DNA of 64,000 nt from Melitaea cinxia (Eukaryota > Arthropoda > Insecta > Lepidoptera > Nymphalidae). The translations under genes were made by a program, and so were the position numbers. The stretch lies in the NCBI RefSeq assembly GCF_905220565.1, contig NC_059414.1, positions 10,290,001 through 10,354,000 on the forward strand. Reading direction: 5' to 3'. This document shows positions 23,501 to 38,500 of this stretch, piece by piece (the first letter of the stretch is position 1; every line of letters begins with the position of its first letter). The notes below the pieces were generated by a model that was given only the letters and a program-made list of their open reading frames with translations, was not told where the DNA came from and did no database searches.

Positions 23501-26500
23501 ACGTAAAAATGCGATGTAAACAGAACGCTAACCATTAAACAAATTACTAATTATAAAAAAAGAATTCTATATTTTTAAAATAAAAATAATTTGAAATTCG
23601 AGTTCTCAGAGATTTTTTTTTTTAGTTTTGAAACAGGCAGTAGGACGAAACGGCAATTTTATAGGTAAAGACCTAATATTTAAAGCGTATTAATAAAAAG
23701 AAGAAACAGTCAATACTATCTTACTTTAATATCATAATATGATAAAATATCAATAATGCGTTAAAATAATTTAAATTATGCACTAGAAACTATTTTTAAA
23801 ATAATTCAAAATAAAATACTCATTTTAATAAATGCGCATTGAGAGGAGAATTTTATTTAAAAAGATATTTTACATTCAAATCTCTTTGAGTAAAATGTTT
23901 GTTATTTACAAAACAAACAACCAAATAGCGTTTACAGCGAGCTTCAGTAAGATTTTACAAAATATGTACTGTTCTGCTCAGAAAATTTTATGTGACGTAA
24001 AATACTACTCACGGGACCAATTATAATTAGCGCAGAATTACTTCTGTTATTGTATTTGTATTTGATACTCTTGACTAGCCCTTTGGCACAGTTTGCTGTG
24101 ACAGTATATGTATTTATTCATACACATACTATTTATATGTTTACTAGCGGACCTGGCAGACGTTTTCCTTCTCGGAAAACAGCTATCAAATTTGATTGCT
24201 TACATACTGATAGCAGCGCCACCTATCCAATCCGGGTCCAATTGAGATTAAAACTATCCAATCTCCCAAGTTAGACCAAATTACAGCCAGCAAAAAGTTC
24301 TGAGGTAACATACATAAAAAATACAGTCGAATTGATAACCTCCTCCTTTTTTAAGTCGGTAAAAAACGATTCATCAGAAATAGCTCAAATTAAACTACAT
24401 GATAAGCTCCACATACTAATATATACATATATCTATATATATGTTATTAAAATCGGTAAACCCTATAAAAATTTATGAGGTAAATACGCATAAAAAATAC
24501 TATCCAAATGAAATGTCGAATGAACCTCATCCTTTTTAACCGACTTCAAAAAAAAAAGAGGAGGTTACTTAATTCGACCGTATATATGTTTTTTTTTATT
24601 ATGTATGTTCGGAGATAACTCCGTCGTTTATGGACCGATTTCGATAATTCTTTTTTTGTTGGAAAGGAGACATCCCTAGTTTGGTATCATGATAAGGAAA
24701 CCAGGATTTGATGATGAAATCCCAGAGAAATCAAGGGAAACTCTCGAAAATCCGCATACCTTTTTACTGCGTGTACCGATTTTGATGATTTTTAATTTAA
24801 TCGAAAGCCGATATTTATCTTGTGGTCATATTTAAATTTCATCGAGATCTGATTACAACTTTTGGAGTAATCTTTGATAATGCGTATTTCAATCATTACA
24901 GCCTATACAGCCCACTGCTGGACATAGGCCTCCACAAGTTAACGCCAAAAATAACGTGAACTCATGTGTTTTGCCATAGTCACCACGCTGGGCAGGCGGG
25001 TTGGTGACCGCAGGGCTGGCTTTGTCGCACCGAAGACGCTGCCGCCTGTCTTCGGCCTGTGTATTTCAAAGCCAGCAGTTGGATGGTTATCCCGCCACCG
25101 GTCGGCCCTTTAAGTTCCAAGGTGGTAGCGGAACTGTGTTATCCCTTAGTCGCCTCTTACGACACCCACGGAAAGAGAGGTGGTAGCTATATTCTTTAAT
25201 ACCGTAGCCACACAGTACATGCGTATTTACTTGACATTTTTTTGTCTACCAGATGCTTAAAAAAATTGATAAAATTTGGTTCAGTAGTTTTCGAGTTTAT
25301 CGCCCACATACATCGTGACACAAAATTTTTATATGTTTAGATTAATAAAAATAACTCTGTTTCTTATCAGACAAAAATAGGAACGTGATCAACGTATATA
25401 ATTGAAAAAACGGTAAACATTTTCATTAATCTCCTTGATCGGTTACACCCAGTTACATTTTATGAGGTAACACCTATAAAAAAACAGTCAAAGTATAACA
25501 TTCCTTTTTTTAAAGTGCTTTAAAAATGTAGCTTTATCAGTCAACTTTTATCTAAAACACAGGCATTAAATTGCCTGCCTAAAGAAATGACGACAGAATA
25601 TGTATGTTTTAGACATTTATTTATTTATTTTATTTTTTTAATTACTTTACAACAATTGAACTAGAAGTCACTACACTATTACATATATGAAGTAAGTCTT
25701 TCTGGTTTTTGTAATAACCTTAATATTGTGTTTTTTGAATAAATTTTTCTATCTATCTCTGTCTTGTCACAAGCGGAGATCGAACCAGCCACCGTCAACG
25801 CAACAGACAGTGCTCTAACCGTTGCGCCAAACGTTGCGTTATCAAATTCGGTTTACATTTCTTTTCAACGCGGAAAGGGGTTTTCAGTATCTACAAATTA
25901 TATGACTACGTTGAAAGGATGAGCTGCTAAAGAACTTTCTTTAACAGTAAGAGATAGATAAAAAAAATCTATAAAAATGTCTGGTTAAAAAAAGGTAATT
26001 AAATAATTTATCGTTTACTTTCTTTAATATAAAATAAATTAAGTTTGGATTGTCAAAAGAAGAAATATATACTGAGACAAGACGTGCTACAGAAAATGTT
26101 GTTATGATAATACACTGACATTATTAGAATTATAGATATTTTTAGAGTGTAAAAATAACAAAATGAATTGTATGACTAAGGTGCCTCAAAATTTCATCAA
26201 CGCGGGCTATTTTTGTGAAAACAAAATAATATTTTCGCCGCATTAGAATTCTTAAAGTAATGGAGCATTCGCAAAAACCTTTTATCTTACCTCTCGAGTG
26301 GCAACGAGTATTAACATTCATTTAATACCATAAATCACGAAGCGTTGATCGCGGTGTCACTAACGCGAATTCCTAAGCTTTCAGTGACGGTACGTGTTAT
26401 GTCATAACAATGTAATTTATCCCTCGGAGGCTTTTTGGTTCATTTCGAATTATAAAGAAATGGAGTTTTAAGATTATATTATTTTGTTGACCATTATATA

Positions 26501-29500
26501 GGTAAGTATGTTTATTTCTAATAGGGCAAGTATTTAATATTTATGAATATCACGTATATCTTTATTATGAATATAAAACCACCATATACATATTGTTTTA
26601 AAAACAAAACACAATAACATTGTTATGCAGTTAATATATTTAAACAAGAAACGCTCGCCTATCTTGTTTTCTGAAGCGCGTTTTTAATTATGTATTTTCA
26701 TCTGCCACTATTTCTTATTCTAATGTTCATTGTAAAACCAGAACAATGGTGATTCTATCGCAATAATTTAATTAAAATTATTCAATTGTTGATTTCTGTT
26801 TAGTTTGTATTTAAATCATTTTACTAAAGATCTTAGCGCTAAAGTAAAAATGTTTACTTCTTCAAATCCTACTAAAAATTCTTTTCGAAACAATTAATTT
26901 TGAAAAATTAGCCAACAGCGTCTAGTTGTAATATTTTTTTTAAATAAATATGATTTTTTTTGTGTAGCCTACGCTTGTGTGTTGAATATATAGGTTTTAA
27001 TAGCATACTAAAATACAATAATTTAATAATCTTTTAATATTTAATTTATTTTATATTTAAGGTTCACTAACAATTGTCAACACCATTACAGACATTACAT
27101 ATTATAATTATCCTAATGACGGTGTTACAATAAACTATAAGAGAACTGTACATGCAGTAAAAAAATCAAATCGTATTACTTATAGTGTAAACCAGGTTCA
27201 AGCAGTAAAACAGAGCTTGGCTACATTAGATAGACGCACGCAAATGTGAAAGTGTTGCTTGTTTATTACGTCGCCTCTTGTCTTCCTATTGTGTTGTTAT
27301 GTTTGCGTTTTCTCACAAAATTATAATAAAACACTTGTCCCAGTTGACACCCGCAGGAAACGAAATGTAAATTCAGAAACTGTAGGGCTCTCGTGAGAAG
27401 ACAAAAATGACCTTGCTCGTACAAATGTAGAAAAATATTCAAATATTTCATTTTGATTTACGTAAAATTTATGGAACATTCTTTATTATTCATACCAACT
27501 TATAGGATTTAGACTTTTTGTTTTGTTCCATATTTTAAAGTACTAATAATTTAAATATATTTTTAGATATACAATTACTAAATAATCGACTAGCCCGTTG
27601 GCGCAGTTGGTAGTGACCCTGCTTTCTTCTCTGAGGGTTGTGAGTTCGATTCCCACCCCGAGTCTGGGTGTAATATAAATATTTATTGATATAATTACAT
27701 ATGTATTATTTATAAGAAAATATGTAGCTATATACCAGTCGGCTGTTACCTATAACACAAGCATTAAGTTGCTTACTTTAGGAGAAAAAGACCGTGTGTG
27801 TATTGTGTAGATATTTATTTATTTATTATAAAAAAAATGTTTTCTTTTATGAACAGAGAATATATACCAGCTGTGGGCAGTTGGTGTACTTAAGTTAATA
27901 CGTTTCATAATGTTTTCGAAGTAAAAATTCTTTACACAAGCTTGACTTGAGGAAACTGGTGAATACGTGACATGAGCGTTACAAAAAGTGTGATCGGTCG
28001 AGGCTAATGGAAGCTGAGAGGAAGATATAACTTAGATAAAGCTAAAGAAGTTTTACTTCAGTCGTGTGGTCTAAAGCACACTCGTTTTAACAGACTCTAA
28101 TAAGCAGTTAAAAAAATTAAAGTCATCGAACTGTTTACCATAGCTAGCTATAGGTACATTTTCTCCTATAAAGTGGAAGGATCGGAACTCAATTAGTCGC
28201 GCTGCTCCAGTGGTCGGTGGACCGTGTTTATTTATGTTTATTTTATTGTTATATGAAATGATAACATGATAGACGATAACTATATTTCAAAACTATAATA
28301 AAAATCGAGCGTATGTTCGTGCAAGTACACACACATATAAATATATACATATAATATGTATATACAAATATAGCATTCGTGGTGTTGAAAGAGTAGAAAT
28401 AAGGCTGTTAAATTAAATTCCTTAATAGCACTTTTATATAAAAGCGACCAGCATTACAACATTTATTAAATGATTAGCCAATCACTCATTTACCTATTAG
28501 ATACTTAGGTACACATTATAGGAATACAATATTTTCCAAGACTTATAAGAAACAAGAAAACTAGTTTTTACCCGCGGTTTTGCTCGCATTGATTTTTTTT
28601 TAATAAAAAATATCCTATGTTAATGTGTTTGTTATGTGTATGTTATGTTAATATGTTTGTGTTAGAAGTATCTAATACGTACAAGAATATGTGTACAAAG
28701 TTTCATGCTGATCGGTTAAGTAGTTTTCGCGTGAAAGTGTAACAAACAAACTTACATTCACATTAAAAATATTAGTAAGGATGTGCAATGGCGGTCTTAG
28801 TAGTAAAAGTTATTTTCTTACAGATAACAACGAGTAAGCGAATCGTTTCTCACTAGTGGACATAGGCCTCTACATGTTCGCGCCAAAAATGAAGTGAACT
28901 CATGCGTTTTGCCCATAGTCACCACGCTGGGCAGGCGGGTTGGTAACCGCAGGGCTGGCTTTGTCGCACCGAAGACGCTGCTGCCCGTCTTCGGCCTGTG
29001 TATTTCAAAGCCAGCAGTTGGATGGTTATCCCGTCACCGGTCGGCTTTTTACGTTCCAAGGTGGTAGTGGAACTGTGTTATCCCTAGTCGCCTCTTACGA
29101 CATTGTTTTTACTAGACACAAATTACTTAATATGGGGAGAGTTAGTCTTTATTAAATGTATAACATTTTAAAGAACATAAATTCAATGGAGAATTTACCG
29201 TGTCAAAGTAATTATAAGTATAAAGTTGTCGATGAACCTTTTGTACCATAAAAGATATCGAGACACAAATTTTGAATTATAACGCGATTAAACTTGTTTT
29301 GAAGTTTAAACATTTCAATACTTCGAAATAAATTACTTGCTTTGAAAACTACCATTATTCTAGCAAAAATACATAAACAATAAGATCATCAATATATTGT
29401 GCTATAAAATGTAAAGGATTTAACTTCCAGACTCATATGTACACCTCCTCTGATTATAAACCAAAAAATTAAGTAATGATTCGTACCAAGAATCGTTATT

Positions 29501-32500
29501 ATAATAATAATGAAGAAACTAGCCACGATTTCGCATCAACACAGACTTGATTTATGCCACAATTATGCATAACCATCCCATCCATTTCCCATTATTATAG
29601 AAAAACTGTACGCTTATTCGAATTTTATTTATTAAATGCTGGTATTGTATATTAAATGTTGTTTAAGTAATTAATTTTCACACATTTTTTTTTATATTTT
29701 CTCTATCGATGGCTGCTGTCTGTAAGAGATCACTTTTAGTAACAAGACCGCCTTTGCCGCTATAAATAAAAAAATGACGAACAAATTATTAGTACTGTAC
29801 ATTTCGTATAAAATATAAAGAAGTACCTAAAACTCAGCCAGCTGTAACCTAAAAGACAGACATTAATTTGCCTACCTTAGGAACAGACGACCGCTTGTGT
29901 GTGTTTCTTAGTGTGTAAGAATGTGTTCGTTCGTAAGGAAATTTAGTCGCTATATCTAACCCATACATACACACTGCCTATTACTTTTAATACTTTGTAA
30001 TAAAATTAATGGGTGTAATAACATATATTTTTTTAATGTTAATTCGATTTACAATGATCTGAACATTCATTCGTTGATTGTAATTAGAAATCAAATTAAA
30101 GACTCGCTTGAGAACCAATCATATCGAATTTAATGAAATTCTCCGTAATAAAAACAGCATAAAAATACAGACTCATATTTTTTTGCAAAATGATGCCATC
30201 ATACTGAATGTATCTTGTTGTTACACCAATAGTATGTCGATTGGTATTTTATATCGGTTACTTTATACGTACTTTTCGATTGACATTACAATCATATGTA
30301 CTTAATCCATCTTATTTTATTATCCTCTATCTTGTACATACATACGATTATATAGGAAAATCTAAATTCCTCAAAGACTAAATTTTGATAAGAAATAAAT
30401 AAACGTCTTACGTCTTTGAATCCCAGTTTAATTTACTTCAGTGTCGGAGATCTGGAAACACAATACACAAACACCTATATTATTATAATTGTCTGTATAG
30501 TTTTAACAAATATTTGTTATGAGTGGGAATCGAACGCCTTTGATTGATTATTTGAATGTGTTTTTGTACCTGTTTCCTTGTTCCGGAATCGTTTGGATAC
30601 ACCTAAAGTTTGACTTCGATTGATTTCTAAGACTTTTTTTAGTTTTGAAAACGTCTAGGTTTGCCATATGCCGAGAGATACACTGCTGTGCTTAGGAAAT
30701 ATTATTAATAACTGTTTAATGATATATTTTACAAGCAGTGAAAAGCTGTTACTGACTTACCTTAGCAAGGCAGTGTTAATAGTCGTTCTATTCGTAAGAG
30801 TTTCTAACACAGCCAAAGAATATTTCCAATCTAAAAATATAGCCTTTACAATCTCACCATCAAGGTTAAAGCGATGTTAACGAAGGGTGTCGTTCTGGAG
30901 CAAGGTGGCCATCACTGAACTCCGACCTTCTCATTAGCCCTAATGATATGTTCTTCTACAAATGAACTGAGAAAACAAGATGTCGATACGTGATAAGATA
31001 AGTGATACTTGTTAATGATCTATAGTTAAATAGATTTTTTTTATAAATAATTGAAAATAAAATAATAAAATTAATGAAAAGTAGCCGAAATCATACTATC
31101 AGGAATCTTATTATCACAAAATCTTACGAAATGTGAATTTTTGACGCGATAGAATTTTCATTTAGACTTTTACTTTCTTCATTCTATATATATTATTTTA
31201 TCTATAGTTGTGAAAAAAATTTAATATGTAGAAATTTAAAAAAAAAATTGAAAATCATTTTCGTACGCTCTGCCTTTGTATTACAGTTTCGAAGGCATTC
31301 CAACTCTTGCGTATTGGTTTTTTATCTCATTTTTTCTATAACATATAATACAATAGAAATATGTTTTTTATCTGTTCACAGTTCTTTATAATTCAAAAAT
31401 TAAATAGTTTCAAAATGTTCACTACTATGCTGCTCAACTTTGAGCGACAAATACGATTGTGCAACCCTAGCTTTAGACACTTCAATTATTCCTAAGCTCA
31501 TGAGACCATAATAAACCTGGAAACGCTACTAAGTGACGCCATTACAAGCTCTAACCTGATGCAATGCAAACGATTAACACCTCTAAGTGTACACATTAAA
31601 GATTTTATTACCATAACAATGTTTACAGGACAATGTTGCAATCATACCTATTCGGACAATGTTACGATTTTATTATTTTGCTTTCACTAGATTCGAAGTA
31701 AGATTGACGTAACAATGAACACCTACAATACCTAGTGTTTACTGGTTAATACGGTGAGACATGTCGCTTACATTATATTTGAATAATTAACACGTTAAAG
31801 GGGTGTGTCGGTTTGAACAGAAGCGTTTGTCATTTATGTAGAGGTATATAATACAAGTTAATAATTAAGTGTTTACTATTATTATCATAAATGTACCTAT
31901 TTATAGTACATATCACTCCTGTGTAGTGTTCAGAAAAGCTTGCATATTGTAGTTATACTTTTCTGGGTAATCAGTTAGACTCTGGTACATCAACTCTCTT
32001 GCCACTATTCGGTCATGACTAATTCCAGACGGTTTGATAACACCATGAATATTTATAGCAAAAGTTCTTCTAATTATTGTTTTAATGGATCCGTCGAAGA
32101 TGTGTCTAAACACTAAAAAGTCCTCAAGTTAACCTCTATTCGGCAATATCCCAAAGATCACAGGTAAATAATACTGTTTTTAAGCAGTATTGTGTTCCTG
32201 TTGGTGAGTAAGTTGACCAGAGCTCCTGGGAGGGATTGGGGATTGGGTCGGCAACGCACTTGCGATGCTTCTGGTGTTGCAGGCGTCTATAAGCTACGGT
32301 AATCTCTTACCATCAGGTACGCTTGTTTGCTGACCTAGTGATATAAAAAAAAAATGTTTTGGTAACCGTATATGGCCAAAACAAATGTTTGTCGTGAGCG
32401 AGGATCGAACTCGCGATAGCCAGCGCAACAGCTAGTGCTGTGACCGCTACGCCAACGCGTCGTTAAACTAATAAATTTTATCCCAAGATAGAAAATCTAT

Positions 32501-35500
32501 TAAAAAAAACCTCTGCTGTTATGAAATAACTATTATTTTTTAAACTTGTTTGTATTATTATTTTGCGACTACATACGTATTACCCATTTGTGATAGGTAA
32601 AGTATAATACGATATTAAAAATACAAAAAACAAGACTCACATTGATGAACTAAATATTCACATTATTAAATTAAAATATAGGTCAAGAAAAAGCACAGAA
32701 ACTGCAGTGCGCTTCACGATTTACGCAACAAGGAAAATCCGAAATAAAGCGTATGAGCGCGTCTAAAGCAATCATCGAGTGATAGTCATCACTTCGATTA
32801 TAGAACTAACCGAAGGTGTAAATAACAAAAACGTACTTCGAAATATTAATAATTTTCCTGCTTGTAAGATCTCAACCGTGCTATTCTTACTGGATCTTTG
32901 GACACGAGGTAAATAATAAATAAATAATAAACGGTTCTCGCTCAACGACCCCAGTAAGATTTTCTCCCGTGTCGAAGGTCCGAAGATACACATAATACAA
33001 AGGCACAAACACCCAGACCACAACAAATATATGGCCAATGCAAATGTTTGTCACGAGCGGGGATCGAACACGCGACGTCAACGTCAGTTCTATAACTGCT
33101 GCACCAATGCGACGTCAATAAGATAAGCTAATCGTTTTTCACTGATTCATTTCACATTAATTTAAACTAAGACTAAACAAGACATTCCTCAAAACTTAAA
33201 AGTTTGTTTTAGAGTGACGTTTATATATTTTTATCTTTTTTTATGTACTTTTTTATATCTTAACTCATCTCCAAAACTATAGTTGATTAACCCAGTTGAT
33301 AAAAGACATAGATCTTTATTAAAAGGTCATTTAATCAAGTAGTGTTTAAAGAAATTGACGTGCTGATATTTTTTTAGTATAATTCATAATAAACCTAATG
33401 CTTAATTTGAGTACAGGTATAAAAATGTATGTTTATAGAAATATATAAACGTATATCTATGCATAAATATGCATACCTAGATGAACTAATTAATGATTTA
33501 TAAAATATATAATATTATGTTACAATTAGGTGCAACCTTTTTTTAAAAACAGAACTTTAACTTTAAATCACTTATCATCATCATCATCACTTCAGCCGAA
33601 CGCAGTCCACTGCTGGATATAGGTATCCACAATATTTTTTAATATTTGAGGTAATCCGTGGTAAATGGTGTTGGTATTACGATAAGTACTTTTTGTTTAT
33701 ATACTGATGTTATTAATACCCATTGTAATACTGTTTGTTTTCCCAAATAAAAAGAAAAAAAAAACAAGTTCGCGCCAAAAATAGCGTGAACTCATGTGTG
33801 TTGTTCATAGCCACCACGCTCGGCAGGCGGGTTGGACCACAGGGCTGGCTTTGTCACACCGTAGACGCTACTACCCGTCTTCGGCCTGTGTGTTTCAGAG
33901 CCAGCAGTTAGGTGGTTATGCCACCATCGGTCGGCTTTAAGTTCCAAGAAGGTAGTGGAACTGTGTTATCCCTTAGTCGCCTCTTACGACAGCCACGGAA
34001 AGAGAGAAGCTCTATTCTTTACTGTCGTAGCCACATAGCTTAACTTTAAATTTTACCTTTTAATCAAATACCATTAGCTTTTTTAGAACTGCTTTAACCT
34101 TTTGATATTATGTAGTCGCTGTCAAAGAGGCGTTAGGTCGACTATCCGGACACATTACCAGACAGTGATTTGTAAGCTATTAATCGTTAAAACACGTGAC
34201 TAATCACCACTTAGGATCTACAAGAAAACAAGGCATAAAAATACATATATCACTAATGCTTATTATAGATGGACCGTTTAGCCATCTACTAGTCAAGATA
34301 GCCGGCAATATTTATAGTCATAAATTAGTTGACTAATCAGAGAAAGGACATAAAAGATAAATTTTTATTATTGCAATTTTTTAATTCTGAAATCAGCAAT
34401 TAGATTCACAAGTGGCGCTTCAAAATATTTAAATGAGAGTACGTAATAATTAAAAAGTATTTCCGTGTGATTTTTCGGTAGCAGACACATGTAGTACACC
34501 GTTGTACGAGCTATCGATCGCCCTTCGAGGTCGAAGTAGATAAGGGCTTTTAGAATCTTAAATCATGAATTTATGATACTCGCGGTCATGTGGGAAATAT
34601 GTCGGGTATATTGAAACGTGTTTCGTTTTGTGATAAGCTACCGGTTTCATTTAATTTTGTTTATTTATTAAGGCTTTATTATGCTATGGAACTTATAGAC
34701 AAAGATAATGTTAAGACGATCTTGTCAATAAGCTATCAAGTTTTGGTGAGAGGAATTATAGATTTTATTATAATAAATAGACATATATAAATATACGTTT
34801 AAACAAAACTCAAATAAAGAATAATATAAAGCAGTACTGTTTATTAACACATGGATATTAATTGCACAGATGAATTCTAAAATAGACAATTTTTAATATT
34901 AAAATTAAAGCTGGTTTAAACGCTGTAATCACATTTTTCAGTCTCATTGAAAACGTTTGGATTTTATAGTATTGTTGTGTATTGTTGATGAATATTGTTT
35001 ATACAAAACGCCTGCTTACGACGGTATGAAACAGAAAACAAGGACAAATTTTCATTTTATTTATTTATATCGACATTCAATATAAGTATACTCGTGAGCT
35101 TAAACTAAAGTTAAATAAAAATATCAACCACTAAAGGTCAATGGTTAAAAGTATATTCGTAGATTTCGTCTATGAGTACGAACCAATATAATTGTGGCCA
35201 TTTCATTCTCTGCTATCGATTCCAACCATTTAGGTACATATACCATACATTAACAATAAGTTGTTGCTACGAATCTATAAACGATTGTCTTTAATAGCTT
35301 TACGATGAATATCTCATCAATTATTACGAAGTTAGTTTCAAACGTTATGCTGTTGGACAGTTTACTAAAGTGCGCTTTGTTGTTGTACAATGAAACAATG
35401 ATATAAAATGTTAAATGTTGTTACGTAATTTTCGGTTATAATAATAATAGTCAGATAGTAAAATATTACAGTGCTACTTAATAATGTACTTTAGTTACAA

Positions 35501-38500
35501 AGTACACTTAGAATGTGTGATATTTATCAAACATTTCTACATATATACACTTTTTTATTTAAATATAAATCTTTTAATAACAATAATATTTTATCGTTGT
35601 AAAAGTGTAATAAAAAATAAAGTAAATTGAGAAGGCTCTTGATTTTTATATATTAATAGTATAGCTAGATATTGTTTCTAATATTTCACTATGTATTGTA
35701 ACCTTTTTATTAAATAAAATAAAATTGTATTTGTTACAGGACACAAGGACCCATGTTGTCGTCGAATTATATGAGACTGAAAAGTCTTATGTGGAGGCAT
35801 TGGAGATTTTAGTTAAGGTAAAACTGAACGATACATGGGTATTAAATATGTCACGGTTTTTCTTAGATGTAGTACATTTAAACTCAAACTAACTGAGCAA
35901 GCTTTTGCATTAAAATTCTGTTGAATTTTACCAGGATCTCTATTAGGCTATCCTGTCCACTTATCTTCACAATTTCCAAACCTCCACAATTATCCTAGTT
36001 TCCAACTGAGGTTAGATGATTTTAGCACTTTGATTTAATATTTTATCTAAAACAGTTCAAAACATCTACTGAGCATAAGCCGTTTCTCCTATGGAAAATA
36101 ACTCGACAAACAAGCAATTATTTGTTGACAAATAATTTAGTAATTTAGCCTGTTGAAGATGATTAGAAATTGTTGAAGAAATTTATAAGCTATAAGACAT
36201 AATTAGTATAGCGAAAAAAGATGGCAGGTGAAACCGCACGAGTCATCAGAATAATATTATCAACTTAATCAGTTACTAAAATTTCGTAACATTGTAGAGT
36301 TTTCCAAAAATTTTCCATTTCCATCCCTTACAAAGGAAACCTTATCAAATAGAATTGTGATCTGTATTCAATTGCAATAAAGCGTATTTTCGCTTAGTTG
36401 ACTCTAGTACGTATTTAAGATGTCACTTTCCTGAGTTATAAGGGCATCATAAAATTATAATAATAACTCTGTCCGTTCATCCGTTCTAAATTAAGTGTCG
36501 GGTGACAAATTCATGATATTTACGTCTCCAACGAAATATCAGGGCTGGCAAATGCTTTTGAAAATGGTATAAATTCACCTTATCGCATTGAGGTATTAAT
36601 TGATTACATACATATATGATTAAGTGGCAAATTGAACGATTAATTATTTGAATAGACTTGTTTGATATTTGTTTATAAATATTGAACATTAAAGACAAAC
36701 AAAATTTGGGAATATTTTTTTATGAAACACTTGACTCTGATTATTAAATTAATTTCAACATTATAACTGCTATTTTTAATGTGTGACGATTAAAAAAGAG
36801 TATCTATAGTATATTTTTATTAATCTTAAAAAAATAAATAAAAAACAAACTTTTCTTCATTTATTCCACACATTGAAATTGTCAAATATTCACACACTGA
36901 AAAAAACTTTATTTTGATATTCGTAATTTGATGTTGACTTTATTGCTGTCAAGTAGTTTATGTAATTGCGAAAAAAAAAATTAGTGACAGATACAAAAGT
37001 CATTACTTAAATACTATATTAGCGATACCTTACTCCAGCCACGAGAGTAAATTTTCCAAAAAGTATGATTTATTTATTTTTGTATAAGGTCATAGCATTC
37101 CATATTCAAATATAAATTTTCGTCACATATGCTTCGTAAATGAATTCTATTTTTACACATTAACTAAAATGATTTTCATTTACACACTTTACAACGATGG
37201 CAAATTTTCCGCTTCACCGCAGCACTTAGTGGCACAGCTGTTGATTGTATTACTCCCAGATGTAGCATTACGCAGCGCTAGATTGCTAAATTGATTGCTT
37301 AGATATAATAGTTAAATGTATGGACTAATTTTATTATCTATCTTATACCTGAGTTCATAATTTTTAATTACTACGTATAAGAGAGAAGCTATAAAAAAAT
37401 TTATTAAAGAAGATAAGGCGTAAATGTCACAAATTTAGTATTATCATGAAACAACTTAGGTTATTTACATGCCCGACGTTTCGGATACTTTACAGCAACT
37501 ATGGTTACCTAAAAATCCTAATAACCCGCCATAAAATTGTTTCATTATAATAAGTGAACTTCGCGTAAACACAAGAAAACCAAAATTTACTATTAAGACG
37601 TGCAGACCTATTTTAGTTCAACCTATTACATTTTCTTTATTTACATTCAGTTTTAAAATGTATGCAGCATCTTTTTTTTTGCGTACCCTACGCGGCAACT
37701 TGGTTTGGCAATTTTTTCCCTTGTCATTTCCACTTTCTTGATAAAGCCCATACCCTCTTCAAATATGATTAACCTATTTAAAAGTAAAGCTGTACGTGTA
37801 TTATTTACATACTATAAAAGCTATATAAAAGAAGAACAAGTTTTGTTTGATGTCTTTAGTGCTTTCATAAAAGGTTCTCAATACAGAATTTGCATAAATC
37901 AAAATATCACATACTATCGATATTACCTAAAAAGAGTATTTCAATCTAAAAATGTTTTCAATATTTTTGTTTCTCTACCTTCTATAATAATAATAATAAT
38001 AATAATATTCTTTATTAAAGTAACCAGTGACTCATTTTGGTTAGTAAACAATATTTCTTACATACTATGTTAGTTTAATTATTACAATTTTTTTAAAATA
38101 AATAAATGTTACAATACACACGAATCACTGCTGCACCGTTCCATTTGCAACGGCACAGCAATGATTCATGTATATAATCTAAAAAGGATTACTAAGATAT
38201 AAATTACCCTTCTTATATGATACATAATTTCGTAAAATCACAAACATCCTTAATATTGCGGGACATTCCTTCAAAGTAGAGCGTAATAAATCTGATTCTG
38301 TGAAACGGAAAAGGATGCCTCAATACAAATTTTCTCTCGAGTAATTATCATTTAAAATAATTGTGTTTGCAGGCAAATGAAAAAAAACCGACTTCAATTA
38401 TATCGACAAGTAATACATCGTAGGTAGATGAAAAAATTGTCAAGTAAATACGTATTATCAAAGATTACTCCAAAAGTTTTAATCAGATCTCAATGAAATT

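Noticed and set aside
25001..25186. Recurrent ORFs starting VTAGLALSHRRRC in family A copies
   Set aside because: They are the antisense of the LINE 3' region and occur at every copy (22.3, 25.0, 28.9, 48.4 kb).
37705..38073. 122-codon plus-strand ORF in RhoGEF intron 2
   Set aside because: AT-driven low-complexity sequence ending in an ATA microsatellite, with no splice context or domain.
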